DNA of 64,000 nt from Anastatus disparis (lineage: Eukaryota; Arthropoda; Insecta; Hymenoptera; Eupelmidae). The translations under genes were made by a program, and so were the position numbers. Location of the stretch: positions 258,001 through 322,000 of the forward strand of contig JAFFSR010000093.1 in assembly GCA_017163975.1 (NCBI GenBank), given 5' to 3'. Each line of letters begins with the position of its first letter. Position 1 is the stretch's first letter. Below the pieces are notes generated by a model. It was not told the origin of the DNA. It ran no database searches and worked only from the letters and a program-made list of their open reading frames with translations. Shown one piece after another: positions 44,345 to 55,979 of the stretch.

Positions 44345-45097
44345 TGTAAAGTCCGTTGCCTTTTTTGTCTTATGAGACTTTAATTGAATTTAATATTAGA
44401 AGGCAGAATCCCACTTATTAGAGGAAAGGAAAATAGCGCAAATAAAAAGAGTTTGATTCAATTAAAACAAAGTATCTATATTCTGAAAGAATAAAGAGAA
44501 ATCATTCATTTTTTATATCTAAGTAACAATGACTACAGTGATGATATAAGTCTACTGCAGTGATTGATACTTAGATTGCTTCGCTCAGAGCTTCCGTGGT
44601 CAACGCCTTAAATGAGAGAGACGCGAGCGATAGGTCTTGCTCCTAAGAGCCCTGAAACGACACTCTTTTTCGACTGTCTGCACGCAGACGGGTCTCTCGA
44701 GTAAAGCGTCCCCACTTTCAGCGGACGGCGCGCGCATGATACATGTATTAGGCTTATTGCCTTCTTTAATTTTCTTCTCCCATTTCTTCTTCCTTTCTTC
44801 CTCCTCTCTCTCTTCAATTGCTTTGATTTCTAGCTGGTCCTGTGGAGAGAGAGACCCCTTCCTTATTATATTTCATATTCGTTTGTTTTATATGTGTGAT
44901 GAGTGTGTATGTATAGGTGTTGAGTGCGCTGCAAAGCTCTGGCATCTCTTTACTATTAGATTGTTACTTTTAATTTCTTTTTAAATTAGATTTAATTAAT
45001 AATACAGAATATAAATATAATAAATAATTATGTTCAAATAATTAATATTTTATGTACTTTATAATAATTTTAAGAGGATGCGGGCTGGTATGCTTTA
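44345..45097 (-). repeat. 5' LTR of the Ty3/Gypsy element
   Basis: Matches the other LTR except for nine bases, including loss of the terminal C (TAAAGCATACC instead of TGAAGCATACC at 45097). Just inside it (44325-44343) is TGGCAATCCTGCCAGGATCC, starting TGG one base from the LTR as a primer binding site should. I could not match it to a specific tRNA. Confidence 0.95.
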
Positions 45098-45404
45098 AAT
45101 TGAAGGTTAAGCGCAATAGATATTATTATTAAAAATATGTATGCACGAGAAAAAAAAATCTACCGCTTTTTTTTGAGAAAGTAAGGAACGTGAATAAATT
45201 ATAAGCATAAACTTTTACTTCGGCATTCCTTACTTTTCTCAAAAACAAAGCGGTAGAATTTTTTTTTCTTGTGCATAGATGTTCATAATAATAATAATAT
45301 CTATTGCGCTCAACCTTAAATTTGAAGACATACCGATTAATACTTGAGCGAATAACAAAAAACTCAATTCTTACTTGGTCGATATCAGATTCTACTCCGG
45401 CCTG

Positions 45405-46239
45405 GTCATAAATTTAAGAAAAACCGTAAAATAGTAGAGCTTACAAAAATCAATTAAAAGTTTATTTTACTATTTTCTTTATAAAACAAAACTAAATTAA
45501 GAAAATCATACAAAAGTATTAAAGATTATCCTACAAAAAGAGTAAATCAGGCAATAAACGACTTCAACTCCGAAGTATCAAGAATTAATTTAAATCTAAT
45601 AAAAATCTAATTTTAATGTAATGATAATTTTTTTTCATAGTATTGAGTCGTGAAGTAGTTTTTTGCCTTAGATATATATTAAATGCAAAACTTTAGTCTT
45701 AAAATAATTAAGAAAAATCTCATTTGATATTTAACATTTTTTTTATCAAACAAAGACTTGATTATGTTTATTTTGGGAGTCGTCGCAAGCTATGGTCAGC
45801 CGATTTTCAACAAATTGGTCTTGAAATTTCTAGAGATTTCCACAAAATAACAGTGCTGGAATTTTGATAAGATAAGTTCAAGTTCATGTTGAATTGAATC
45901 ACGTATATAGGTATAAAATTTACAGAAATATCTATTTTAAAACATTTTTCTGAACCATATTTTTAAATTCTTTTTTTTTAACTAAAACTGTTATTCTGTG
46001 AAGATATACAAATTGAAAATCTCTGGTATGGTGTTCCAAAGTTTAAAACAAAATTGAATGCTACTTTAAAATTCCTGTTAAAAATGATTCCTAGGCCCAT
46101 TACGAACATTTAGACATCATTTTGCTTTCTCATAGAGAAAGCATTGTATCGATATAAAAATTTTTTTCTATTTTTTCATTAATGTATACATATCTGAACT
46201 CGGTGAGTCGAAAAAAGTGGTTTCCAGAAAATGTCTGTA

Positions 46240-46271
<32 letters not shown>

Positions 46272-46284
46272 GATGTATGAATTC
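45405..46284. other. Interval without recognised gene
   Basis: AT-rich. A (GT)n microsatellite lies at 46240-46271. The sequence after ~46190 (TGAACTCGGTGAGTCGAAAA) leads into the 165-bp satellite. Confidence 0.4.
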
Positions 46285-46868
46285 AGTTAGTAAACTGTGT
46301 CTCGAGAACTACTCGATGGATTTGCTTCTAATTTTGCATGGAATTTAGTTTTGTAACTAACTTGCTGGGAAGCTATTGATAATTGATTCTTCTAGAGTAG
46401 TTTTCATTTTAAAGTATTAATAAGAAAAAAAAAAATTTGATTTTTCGTTTTTTGTTTTTTTTTTGTTTACTACTCGATGAATTTGCTTCAAAATTTGCAT
46501 GGAATTTATTTGTGATTGCCCGGATAAGATAAATTTTTAAAAACTAATTTTCTTAGTTTAGTTTTAATTTTAGAGCATTTGAAATTAAGAAAAAAATGTT
46601 TCTATTTATTAAGCCAATAAAATCTTAAAAACGACTCGATGGATTTACTTCAAACTTCCCATACGATTCAATTTTTTGATGAACTGGTGCGGAAGCTATT
46701 GAGAATTGGTTTTCTTAGCGTAGTTTTTTACTACGTTTTTATTAACTTGCTTTGGTGTCTGTCTGTCTGTCTGTTCGGTACAAATTTTGCAACCGATTGT
46801 AAACTAACTTCCCGATGAGCTAGAGACTTGAAATTTTAAATATAGCTCAGAACTGGATGACAATGCAA

Positions 46869-47235
46869 TATTATAAAAAAAATATATATCTACCGAACAA
46901 TATATTAATATATTCAATCAAATACGGAGATGTTGGCAAAATTAAAGATTTGAAGATTTTATATATAGATACACTTTTAACATTAGTGTCTAAACATCTT
47001 CGAAAATTTTAAAAATCCTTTTTTGATATATTAATATATCAATATATTCAATATTATATTTTTGCACGCATTGTTGGATAATATAATTAAAAATATATAT
47101 TCCCACCGAAAAATATATTAATATATTTAATTATATACGGAGATATTGGCAAAATTGAAGATTAGAAGATTTTATATATAGATATACTTTTAACATTAGT
47201 GTCTAACCATCTTCGAAAATTTTTAAAATTCTTTA
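46869..47235. repeat. Tandem ~215-bp duplication inside the satellite gap
   Basis: ACCGAACAATATATTAATAT...TACGGAGAT...GGCAAAATT and TTAACATTAGTGTCTAA...CATCTTCGAAAAT recur at 46885 and 47103. Upstream (46762-46860) is CTGTCTGTCTGTCTGT and a dispersed-repeat-like GAGCTAGAGACTTGAAATTT. Confidence 0.6.
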
Positions 47236-47603
47236 ACTTGTCATATATTGCAATTAGACATAAATTACAGCACTTTGTATTCTACATATAAAATTTGAGA
47301 CTGTATTTTATTCATTTTTTGGTCTAACAATGCATAAAACAATAAATCTTGGTTGAATTTCTAATGGCGTCATTATTGTCAAAATGGCGGGAAACTCACC
47401 ATGCGATTACGTGTTCTCTAAAAAAAATAGATGAAACACATTTTAGTCCCTTGACAACAATATATATGCTATATAATATGCACTGTTGGACAACACGATA
47501 AATAATATTAATAATAATAATAATAATACCAAAATGTATAAGATAATATCTGAATAAAAAAAAAATTTTCAATTTACCACGTTTTTTAATTGAACTAAAA
47601 AGT

Positions 47604-47885
47604 ATAAAATAATATTAAAAATAAAAAAAAACTTTTTAATGTACTACGTTTTTATAATAAACCAAAAAGTATAAAATAATGTGTAATAAAATGAAAAATG
47701 AATAATGATTTGAAATAAAAAAAAACGTGGGGCGCATACAATACATAATAATAAACATGCGCCCCACGTTTTTTTTATTTCAAATCATTATTCATTTTTC
47801 ATTTTATTACACATTATTTTATACTTTTTGGTTTATTATAAAAACGTAGTACATTAAAAAGTTTTTTTTTATTTTTAATATTTTT
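47604..47885. repeat. Near-perfect palindrome, ~130-bp arms
   Basis: AAAACTTTTTAATGTACTAC at the left is answered by GTAGTACATTAAAAAGTTTT at the right. The centre is GTGGGGCGCAT...ATGCGCCCCAC with ~25 bases between. MITE-like; no coding. Confidence 0.85.
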
Positions 47886-49092
47886 AGAATCATTTTAAGA
47901 ATTTGAAAAAAATTTCGATTTTTCATTTTTTTTGTATTTTACGTAAACTACTCGAAGAATTTGTTCGAAAATTTGTATGGAACTTAATTTTGACTGTATT
48001 TTACGGAAACCATTTGATAGATTTGCTCCAAAATTTGTATGCAATTAATTCGCTACTGTCTGAAGATAACAAGCTTTGGAAAACTAATTTTCTCAGTGCA
48101 GTTTTAATTTTAGAGCACTTTGAAAATTTTCAAAAAAATTTTTATTTTTTATTTATTTTCTTTTTTGCGTTAACCATACTATAAATTTTCTCCGAAATTT
48201 TTATACAATTAATTCACTATTGTCTGAAAAAAATAAGCTTTTGAAAACTAATTTTCTTAGTGTGGTTAAAATTTTAGAGAATTTTAAAGATTTAAAAAAA
48301 AATTTCGATTCTTTTCTTATTTTTTTTTATTCTACGTAAAGTACTCGATAGATTTGTTCTAAAAATTGCAGGGAAATTATTTGCGACTGCCAAAAGAAGG
48401 GAAATTTTCAAAAATTGATTTTCATAGTGTAGTTTTAATTTTAGAGCATTTTTAAAATTTTGAAAAAGAAATTTTGAAAAGAAAATGTTATTTATTTAAC
48501 CAGTTAGATTTTGGAAATTACTCAATGGATTTGCTTCAAATTTTGTATACCATCTATGTTTTTGTACAACTAGGCGGGAAGCTATTGAAAATTTGTTTTC
48601 ATAGTGTATTTTTTCTTTATAGAGCCATTTTAAAAATTTGAAAAAATTTTTGATTTTTAATTTTTTTTTTTGTATTTTACATAAGTTAATTGATGAATTT
48701 GCTTTGAGATTTCCATGAAAATAATTTGCATTTGCCAAAAGAAGGATAACTTTTATAAACCGATCTTTTTAGCAAAGTTTTCATTTTAGAAAATTTTAAA
48801 AATTTTCTTAAAAAATTTTCATATTTCAGTTTTTTTCCATTTTACGTAAAGTACTCGATAGAATTGCTCTCAAATTTGTATACAAGTTATTTGCTACTAT
48901 CTTTATAAACTAAGTTTAACAAAAATAATTTTATTAGCGTAGCTTTTTGATCACTTCTTTTGATTTCTGAGTTACTCTTGAAAACTTATAATAGTACTAC
49001 TGATTTAGATGTTGACTTGTATTATTACATTTAATAGAGTATTTAAATATAATCATTATTAAATATTATAAATTAAATTGTTTTTTAATAAA

Positions 49093-49270
49093 TGGAAAAA
49101 ATATCTGAAGTTGAACAAGTAAAAAAAACGCTCACTCAAATATATCTGTAATACATTTCTCTCTCTCGCGATTAACGTAATAATAAATCTATCAGTTTAT
49201 TTTAATTATCATCTTGTTAATTTAATTACCGTCACTAAAATTGAAAGCTTGGATTTATTAAGCTTAGTCG
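49093..49270 (+). repeat. Left flank of the 12-kb element; copy of the 61890-62262 repeat
   Basis: From AACGCTCACTCAAATATATC through TCTATCAGTTTATTTTAATT to AAGCTTAGTCG it matches 61915-62064. That copy continues uninterrupted, so this one was split by insertion of the 49271-61234 element. Confidence 0.85.
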
Positions 49271-49399
49271 CAGGGTTGAGAAAAAAGTAATTAAAAATTA
49301 TTTGAATCACGAATCATTTTTGAATTTGTAATTAAAGTTTTATTTAATTAACAATTCCTTTTAAATTAATAATTGAAAATATTTTAATTAACAAATCAA

Positions 49400-49845
49400 A
49401 ATCTAATCGTGAATTGAAAAGGCTTTAATTAAAAAATCAAAAGGAATTCTCAATTAAATAAATTTCAATTAAGAAATCAAAATGTAATCGTGAATTGAAA
49501 GGGCTTTAATTACAAAATCAAAAGGAATTCTTAATTAAATAAATTGCAATTAAGAAATCAAAATTTAATCGTGAATTAAAAGGGCTTTAATTCCAAAATC
49601 AAAAGGAATCCTTAATTAAATAAATTTCAATTAAGAAATCAAAATGTAATCGTGAATTGAAAGGGCTTTAATTCCAAAATCAAAAGGAATTCTTAATTAA
49701 ATAAATTTCAATTAAGAAATCAAAATGTAATCGTGAATTGAAAGGGCTTTAATTCCAAAATCAAAAGGAATCCTTAATTAAATAAATTTCAATTAAGAAA
49801 TCAAAATGTAATCGTGAATTGAAAGAGCGTCAGTTATGATTATGA
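49400..49845. repeat. 81-bp tandem repeat array, left arm
   Basis: About five to six copies of a unit containing AATCGTGAATTGAAAGGGCT, TTAATTCCAAAATCAAAAGG and AATTCTTAATTAAATAAATT. Mirrored by the array at 60665-61110. Confidence 0.9.
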
Positions 49846-49926
49846 TTTGTGAATTCGAGGGCTTTAATTAAAAATTCCACAATTCCTTTTTAGTTAAACG
49901 TACTAAGGAATTTGTATCATATATAT

Positions 49927-50274
49927 CAGCGATGCCGAAAGTGGCAGAGTCAGAGAGGGAAATTCAAAAATGTATAAAAAAAAAGTATTAAAATAAATAG
50001 TTTTCAAAATTTGATAATTAATAAATAATTCCAAAAAACAAAGTTACTATAACAAAATAATTTTTTTTCTATTTTTTACATTTTTTTGAGTTGAACAAAA
50101 TTTTGTTGAACTCAAAAAAATTTTTTAAATTGAAAAAAAATTATTTTGTTATAGTAACTTTGTTTTTTGGAATTATTTATTAATTATCAAATTTTAAAAA
50201 CTATTTATTTTAATACTTTTTTTTTACACATTTTTGAATTTCCCTCTCTGACTCTGCCACTTTCGGCATCGCTG
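49927..50274. mobile_element. 348-bp hAT-type palindromic MITE
   Basis: Begins CAGCGATGCCGAAAGTGGCA and ends with its reverse complement; pairing extends almost to the centre (TTTGAGTTGAACAAAATTTT region). ATATATAT flanks both sides (49919-49926, 50275-50282). The opposite arm of the 12-kb element has the empty site (complement of TCATATATATGTATATAG near 60570), so the MITE inserted after the arms existed. Confidence 0.85.
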
Positions 50275-50282
50275 ATATATAT

Positions 50283-50834
50283 GTATATAGAAAAACATAT
50301 GTGGACGCGCACATACATACGCACCTAGGCTCATATATATGCAACATTTCATGTCGACCCACACGCACACATACGGACAAGTTGATATATATATATATAC
50401 ATGGTCCGTTTCATGTCAACTTGCACCCGTTGACCCGTATATATTTTGGTTTATATATATGTATATATATATATATATACATACATACATACATACATGG
50501 GATATTTCATGTCGGTTAGCACGTACTCATAAGTACAGGTTTTCTTTATATGTGGTACATTTCATGACAACACGCACACACCCATTCGTGTACCCTTAGA
50601 TTTACATATATGGGACATTTCATGTCGATTCGCATGCATGCACACGCACGTTAATAAACATAGGATTTTTCACGTCAATTCGAAAGCACACACACAGGTT
50701 TATATATATGGGACATTTCATGTCTATTCGCATGCATGCACACAGACTTTAATAAACATGGGATTTTTCACGTCAATTGGAACGCACGCACTTACAGGTT
50801 TGGATATATGGGACATTTCATGCCAATGCGCACG

Positions 50835-50920
<86 letters not shown>

Positions 50921-51233
50921 ATTATATATGGGACATTTCATGTCAACTCGTACATACTCATAATGACAGGCTTTTTTATATATGTGGGACATTTTATGAC
51001 AACACGCACACACCCATCCTAGTAACCTTAGGTTTATATATATATATGGGACATTTCATGTCGATTCGCATGCATGCACACGCACGTTAATATATATAGG
51101 ATTTTTCACGTCAATTCGAACGCACACACACAGGTTTACATATATATGGGACATTTCATGTCAATTCGCATGCATGCACACAAAATTTAATAAATATTGG
51201 ATTTTTCACGTCAATTGGAACGTACGCACATAC

Positions 51234-51285
<52 letters not shown>

Positions 51286-51325
51286 AAAAATATAAAAAAA
51301 TAAAAAAATAAAAAAAAAAAAAAAA

Positions 51326-51415
<90 letters not shown>

Positions 51416-51933
51416 GACAGTACATGTCGTTGCGCATGCATGCACACACACGTTAATATACATGGGATTTTCAATGTCAATTCAAACGCATACAAACACA
51501 CAGGTTTATATATATTGGACATTTCATGTCGATTCGCATGCATGCACACGTACGTTAATATACATGGGATTTTCCATGTCAATTTGAACGCACGCACACA
51601 CACACAGGTTTATACATATCATGCATTTCATATCGATTTGCATGCATGCACACACGTTAATATACATAGGATTTTTCACGTCAATTATTACCCACGCCTA
51701 TACAGGTTTATATATATGGGACATTTCATGACAACTCTAAAACACCTATCCAAGCGCCCTTAGGTTCACATATATGGGACGTATCATGTCAACACGCACG
51801 CACCGGTTTTCATATATTTGACATATCTTGTCAACTCGAACACGCAAACACATCTAAACATGTATTTTAAATTTGTATTTATATATATGGGACCGTTTCT
51901 GTCAATTCGCATGTACGCACACACATGGGCTTA

Positions 51934-51987
<54 letters not shown>

Positions 51988-52265
51988 TATGTGTGTATAT
52001 CTGTGTACACATATACATGGGATATTTAATGTTAATTCACACGCGTGCACATACACACAGGTTTATATACACGGGACGTTTCATGTCAATTTATATGCAT
52101 GACACACGTACTTGAGTTTGTATATATTTTTCTTTATATATATATATATATGGGGCTGTTCCTGTCAAGGCACATGCACGCACACACATGGGCTTATGAA
52201 TATATGTATATACATATACATGGGATATTTTATGTCAATTCACATGCGCGCACACACACACACAC

Positions 52266-52316
<51 letters not shown>
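50283..52316 (+). repeat. Higher-order satellite, left arm
   Basis: Blocks of ~50-60 bp, each starting (TA)n-TGGGACATTTCATGTC or a variant, repeat in a fixed order: ...CGTACATACTCATAATGACAGG; GACAACACGCACACACCCAT; CGATTCGCATGCATGCACAC; GGGATTTTTCACGTCAATT; CCAATGCGCACGCACGCACA. Long (AC)n (50831-50918) and (TA)n (51238-51412, 52267-52316) tracts are included. Open frames here are repeat translation only. Confidence 0.85.
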
Positions 52317-52320
<4 letters not shown>

Positions 52321-54384
52321 TGCCACCAGATTTTTTTTTAAACAAGTGAGCAGTTTTTAATCAGTTACACAAACAGGTTATTTTTTCTATGTTACTTAAA
52401 ATAAAAAAAATTCTAATTTAGGAAAAATTGCTAATATTAATACTGATAAAAATCTTAAAGATTTTTAAAGAATAGTTTTACTTTTTGATGGATAATTTGA
52501 TTATATGATTTTATTTTCAAAAAAGTTTTTCTCATAATAGTTATCTGTAATAAAAAAATTTTTTTACAATGTTAATTACTTTTTCCTGACATTCGTTTTG
52601 AAAGTTTATGCTTAGCAATTTTAAAATTTGGTTGTGACACTGATGATGCTGCTATAAATTATTTTGGATGTGTTATAATTAGTGTGCTGCCTCAATTTTC
52701 AACTGAAGGATTATAAATTAAGGATATTTTGGATTGAATTGCGGAAATAAAATAAATGATTAAAGAATTACAATCAACAAATCAATAAATTCAATTATTA
52801 ATAGTTAAAAAAAAATGTTACCATGTCAGTGAGTTTTTTCAACAGGGTTATACATAAATTAAATTAATTAAAATTAATATTTTCAATCAATCATATACCT
52901 ATTTTTTTTATTAAAAAGATATATTTTTACAAAATATGTAACAGTAAAAGAGTAGTTCACAGAAAAAAATTGTACTTCGTTAAAAATTTTATAAATTATA
53001 AAAACACAAGTTTTTTAAACTTCATAAAATAATGAATAGCGTACTGTACATATTGTTTTTGTAGCAAAAATTCTACATGTAAAAAATGTAATAAGATTAA
53101 AATACAAATAACGATTAATTAAACGTATTTATAAATTATAACATAAATTTAGCTAATGAAATAAAATTTTAGGAAATCCTATTCTAATCTCTGCTGCACT
53201 GTCACAATAGTCTCATTCTAATATGAAAAATTGAAAAAAATTATAAAACTTATTCTTTTTTATAACTTTGGCATGAAAATTGCATGAAATAAGCGACAAA
53301 GTGTTTTTTATTTGAAAAATAGACTTTTCAAATTTTTGGAAATTATATCATACAAATTTTCCTGGACATTTTCCGACTTCACCCCCTTTAAATTAATGTT
53401 TAGTGACAAAATATATAAAAAAATTTTTGGAACCGTGGACTTTAATGTTACTATAGCAATCTCCCTATTTTCCGACTTGACTTTTTCATGTGAGCACCGT
53501 TGCGCGGTACTTTCTGAATAAGCGGTTCAATTATTCGTGAAAAATTAAAGGAAGACCGCAACCAGCCTAAACCATTCTTTTTTTATCAACAGTTGGTGGA
53601 TTAAAGAATAATTTTAGCTAATTAAAATGTAAAAATTCTTAATTATATTGGTCACCAATGATTAGTGCAATAAAATAAAAAAATCATTAAAAATGGCAAA
53701 ATGAGTTTTTTTTATATTTATGATGTTTTTACAGAGAAATGGTGCAATGTACGGCAAAATTGATAAGAATATTTTCGACTTAATATTTGATGAAAAACAC
53801 GAAAAATTATGTTTTTCTGCGAAGAATTAACAACCAGAAAATTTACTTTAGAGATTTTCCTAACTATTTTCCAGCTATCCACCCTCGAAATTCGTGTTCA
53901 AGGCACCAAAATACATAGGAAAAACTTTGGTGGAGCCGTGGATCTCCATCGGCTACGGAAACTCTCCTAGCTACCTATATTAGTTATAAATGTCCTCCGT
54001 ATTCAGGTGAAATACCCCGGTGAACATGTACATTAAGGTTTGGAAAGATTCTGATGTAAAAGAACCTTTCTAATTTTTTTGCGGTTTTTGGTACCAGTCC
54101 ATAATACAACTTTGTGAACTCTTATGAAAAAAATTGTCATGATTTTCGTTGATACCTTCTGAACTTTTTTGATTCATTAAGTTTTACTAAGGAATAGTAA
54201 CCTTAATTTTATCGTATTCACAATTAATGAACAATTAAGATCGCTTTAGAATTGAACAGCACTGTAAAGTTTTCAGGAGAATCCTTCTAGATTGTATTTT
54301 AAAAAATTCTTCAGAAATATTTTTCACGTTTTATCATCGTATGAATATATTTATTAAATTATTAGTAAATAAATGATTATAAAT
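52317..54384. other. Left part of the spacer of the 12-kb element, no gene seen
   Basis: AT-rich. 53330-53520 and 53840-54000 are diverged copies of one another (ATTTTCC.AC...CACC, GGA(A/G)CCGTGGA, ATAGCAATCTCCCTA/CGGAAACTCTCCTA), an old duplication. No supported coding frame. Confidence 0.4.
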
Positions 54385-54395
54385 CTATGAGTTCA

Positions 54396-54604
54396 TTTTT
54401 TTTTTTTTTTTTTTTTAACGTCGCTATATTTATGCTATGCTATTATTGCTATGCTAATCAGCGACGGAGCTCGTAAGTGTGTTTGTGAACAAAGCACATG
54501 TAACGTACAGTGGTGCTTGTATCAATCGGCCGAGAGCGGGATTCGAACTCGGAACCTCGAGATTACGAATCCAACGCTCTATCGAATGAGCCACAGACCG
54601 ACTC
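54396..54604 (-). mobile_element. tRNA-derived SINE, minus strand
   Basis: Read on the minus strand from 54604: tRNA-like head with A box TGGCTCATTCGATAGAGC and B box GAGTTCGAATCCC, an anticodon loop TTCGTAA (anticodon CGT, Thr-like), a short unrelated body, then a poly(A) tail (T-run at 54396-54416 on the plus strand). CTATGAG(T/A)TCATT flanks both sides (54385-54397, 54605-54617), a 13-bp duplication with one mismatch. Confidence 0.85.
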
Positions 54605-54782
54605 CTATGAGATCATTTAAGAATACGGATGAATCTTTATATTTTCTGTATATTGATTGAAAGGTTAATGAAACTTCACGAACTCTGTGGAAGTAAATCG
54701 AGATGAATTATTACAATCTTGTAAAGAGTTTAATAGCTATTAAAGATCCTTAAGAGGAGGTCGAGTATATATGTCCTATTGT

Positions 54783-55106
54783 AATCAAAAAATTGATTTT
54801 TTTACAAAAACTAATAATTTTAACAAAAAATAAAGAGAAAGCCCTATCTTGTATCATAAAAAGCAATATTTTCTTTGATTAGGAAAAAATTTTTTTATCG
54901 ATTCCTTTTGAAAAAAACCTTGAAAAACATAAAATATCGAGGTTTGGATGGGCAATTCAGTTTTTCAAAGTTTTCTTTGAAACGAAGCGATAAAAATAAT
55001 TTTTTCTCATAAGAGAAAATATTGCTTTTTAGTATACGAGATGGGGCTTTCTTCTTATTTTTTGCTACAATCATAAGGTTTTGCAGAAAATTGAATTTTT
55101 TTATTA
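54783..55106. mobile_element. ~320-bp palindromic MITE-like repeat
   Basis: AAGAGAAAGCCCTATCTTGT and AAAAAGCAATATTTTCT on the left pair with AGAAAATATTGCTTTTTAG and GAGATGGGGCTTTCTTCTTA on the right. Pairing continues inward through ATCGATT/CGATAAAAAT. Confidence 0.7.
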
Positions 55107-55468
55107 TAAAAGGATAGAGATGTACGACCTGCTATTAATAAAATACCGTGAAAATTATTTATGATTCTCAGTAACGATCTTGAAGTTATAAAAAAATATA
55201 CATATTATTAAATTTTTTTAACTCTTGAAATAGTTAAGCATACCATGGAATTGTTTGATAATGGAAATAAAGCCATTTTACACGACTAAGCTATAAATTT
55301 TTTTTGTGAATAAATACAATAAATCGCACTAATTTATTAATACTAGGCAATTTTTCAGTTTATTAATAAGTTAATTTAATTAATACTATGATATGCCCTT
55401 CAAAAATCACTATTCAATATATTAGAAATTCATAAAGAATCTGAAGAAGTCATAATCATATTTTTTGA

Positions 55469-55853
55469 TATATGGGGATATCCACAAAACTTTTAATTGT
55501 CTAGTAACAGGTCATATTACAGCTGTTACTGGGTTACCGCATGATGCACATTGTTTAAACTAGGTTCAAATCTTTTGTGCTATCCTGTAACTCTATTTCT
55601 GATGTATTTTGTAAATGTTTAACAAACGGCGCAGTAGATATTTCTATGAAACATTCATTTTTACACATAAAATATTACCGTAATTTATCTTATGTGTAAA
55701 TTTACTTTTTATAGAATTATCTGCTGCGCCGTTTGTGGCACATTTACAAAATACATCAGAAATAGAGTTACAGGATAGCACAAAAGATTATAACCTAGTT
55801 TAAATAATGACCTGTTACTAGAGAATTTAAAGTTGGATGGATATCCCCATATA
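55469..55853. mobile_element. 385-bp palindromic MITE
   Basis: TATATGGGGATATCCA at the left and TGGATATCCCCATATA at the right form the ends. CTAGTAACAGGTCA / TGACCTGTTACTAG and AACAAACGGCGCAG / CTGCGCCGTTTGT extend the stem. The left arm has ~35 extra bases (TTACAGCTGTTACTGGGTTA) not in the right arm. Confidence 0.8.
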
Positions 55854-55979
55854 ATACCATAGTGGTACACATGAAATTGGAAAGGTTCTAAAAATATATA
55901 AATTACAATAACTTTTCTGATGAGGATATATTATTCAGATTAATATTATTTTTAAAATTAGATAACATTATTTTTATTT

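Larger units (their letters stand above)
34672..45097 (-). mobile_element. Full-length Ty3/Gypsy LTR retrotransposon
   Basis: Two 753-bp LTRs in direct orientation bound it (34672-35424 and 44345-45097), and AATT flanks both outer ends (34668-34671, 45098-45101), the 4-bp duplication usual for Ty3/Gypsy. Minus-strand order: 5' LTR, primer binding site, ORF0, ~2.1-kb leader, gag, protease, RT, RNase H, integrase, ORF-X, 3' LTR. RT preceding integrase identifies the Ty3/Gypsy order. I count nine differences between the LTRs (~1.2%), so insertion was recent. Nevertheless gag-pol carries several stops and one frameshift. There is no env. Confidence 0.95.
34596..45404. mobile_element. Small palindromic element split by the LTR retrotransposon
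   Basis: The left piece 34596-34671 (CAGGCCGGA...CAAGTATTAATCGGTGTATC) and the right piece 45098-45404 together form one ~383-bp inverted-repeat element. The right end reads GATACCGATTAATACTTGAG-type sequence and TCCGGCCTG, complementary to the left end. The inner stem GGTTAAGCGCAATAGAT / ATCTATTGCGCTCAACC lies at 45100-45320. The 10.4-kb retrotransposon sits in its left arm, so the palindrome is the older insertion. Confidence 0.8.
46290..48950. repeat. Degenerate ~165-bp satellite array, interrupted
   Basis: Variants of TACTCGATGGATTTGCTTCA followed by AAATTTG(C/T)ATGGAATT and AATTTTCTTAGTGTAGTTTT recur about ten times: near 46312, 46470 and 46631, then from 47949 to 48850 at 160-177-bp spacing. 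The array is split by unrelated DNA at ~46740-47900. Confidence 0.7.

Noticed and set aside
49400..49845. Regular AT-rich repeats resembling a CRISPR array
   Set aside because: The 81-bp units are contiguous without unique spacers and the genome is eukaryotic; it is satellite DNA.
50301..52360. Many overlapping frames with His-Thr and Tyr-Ile repeats (also 59033-60604)
   Set aside because: Translations of (AC)n and (TA)n satellite; no gene evidence.
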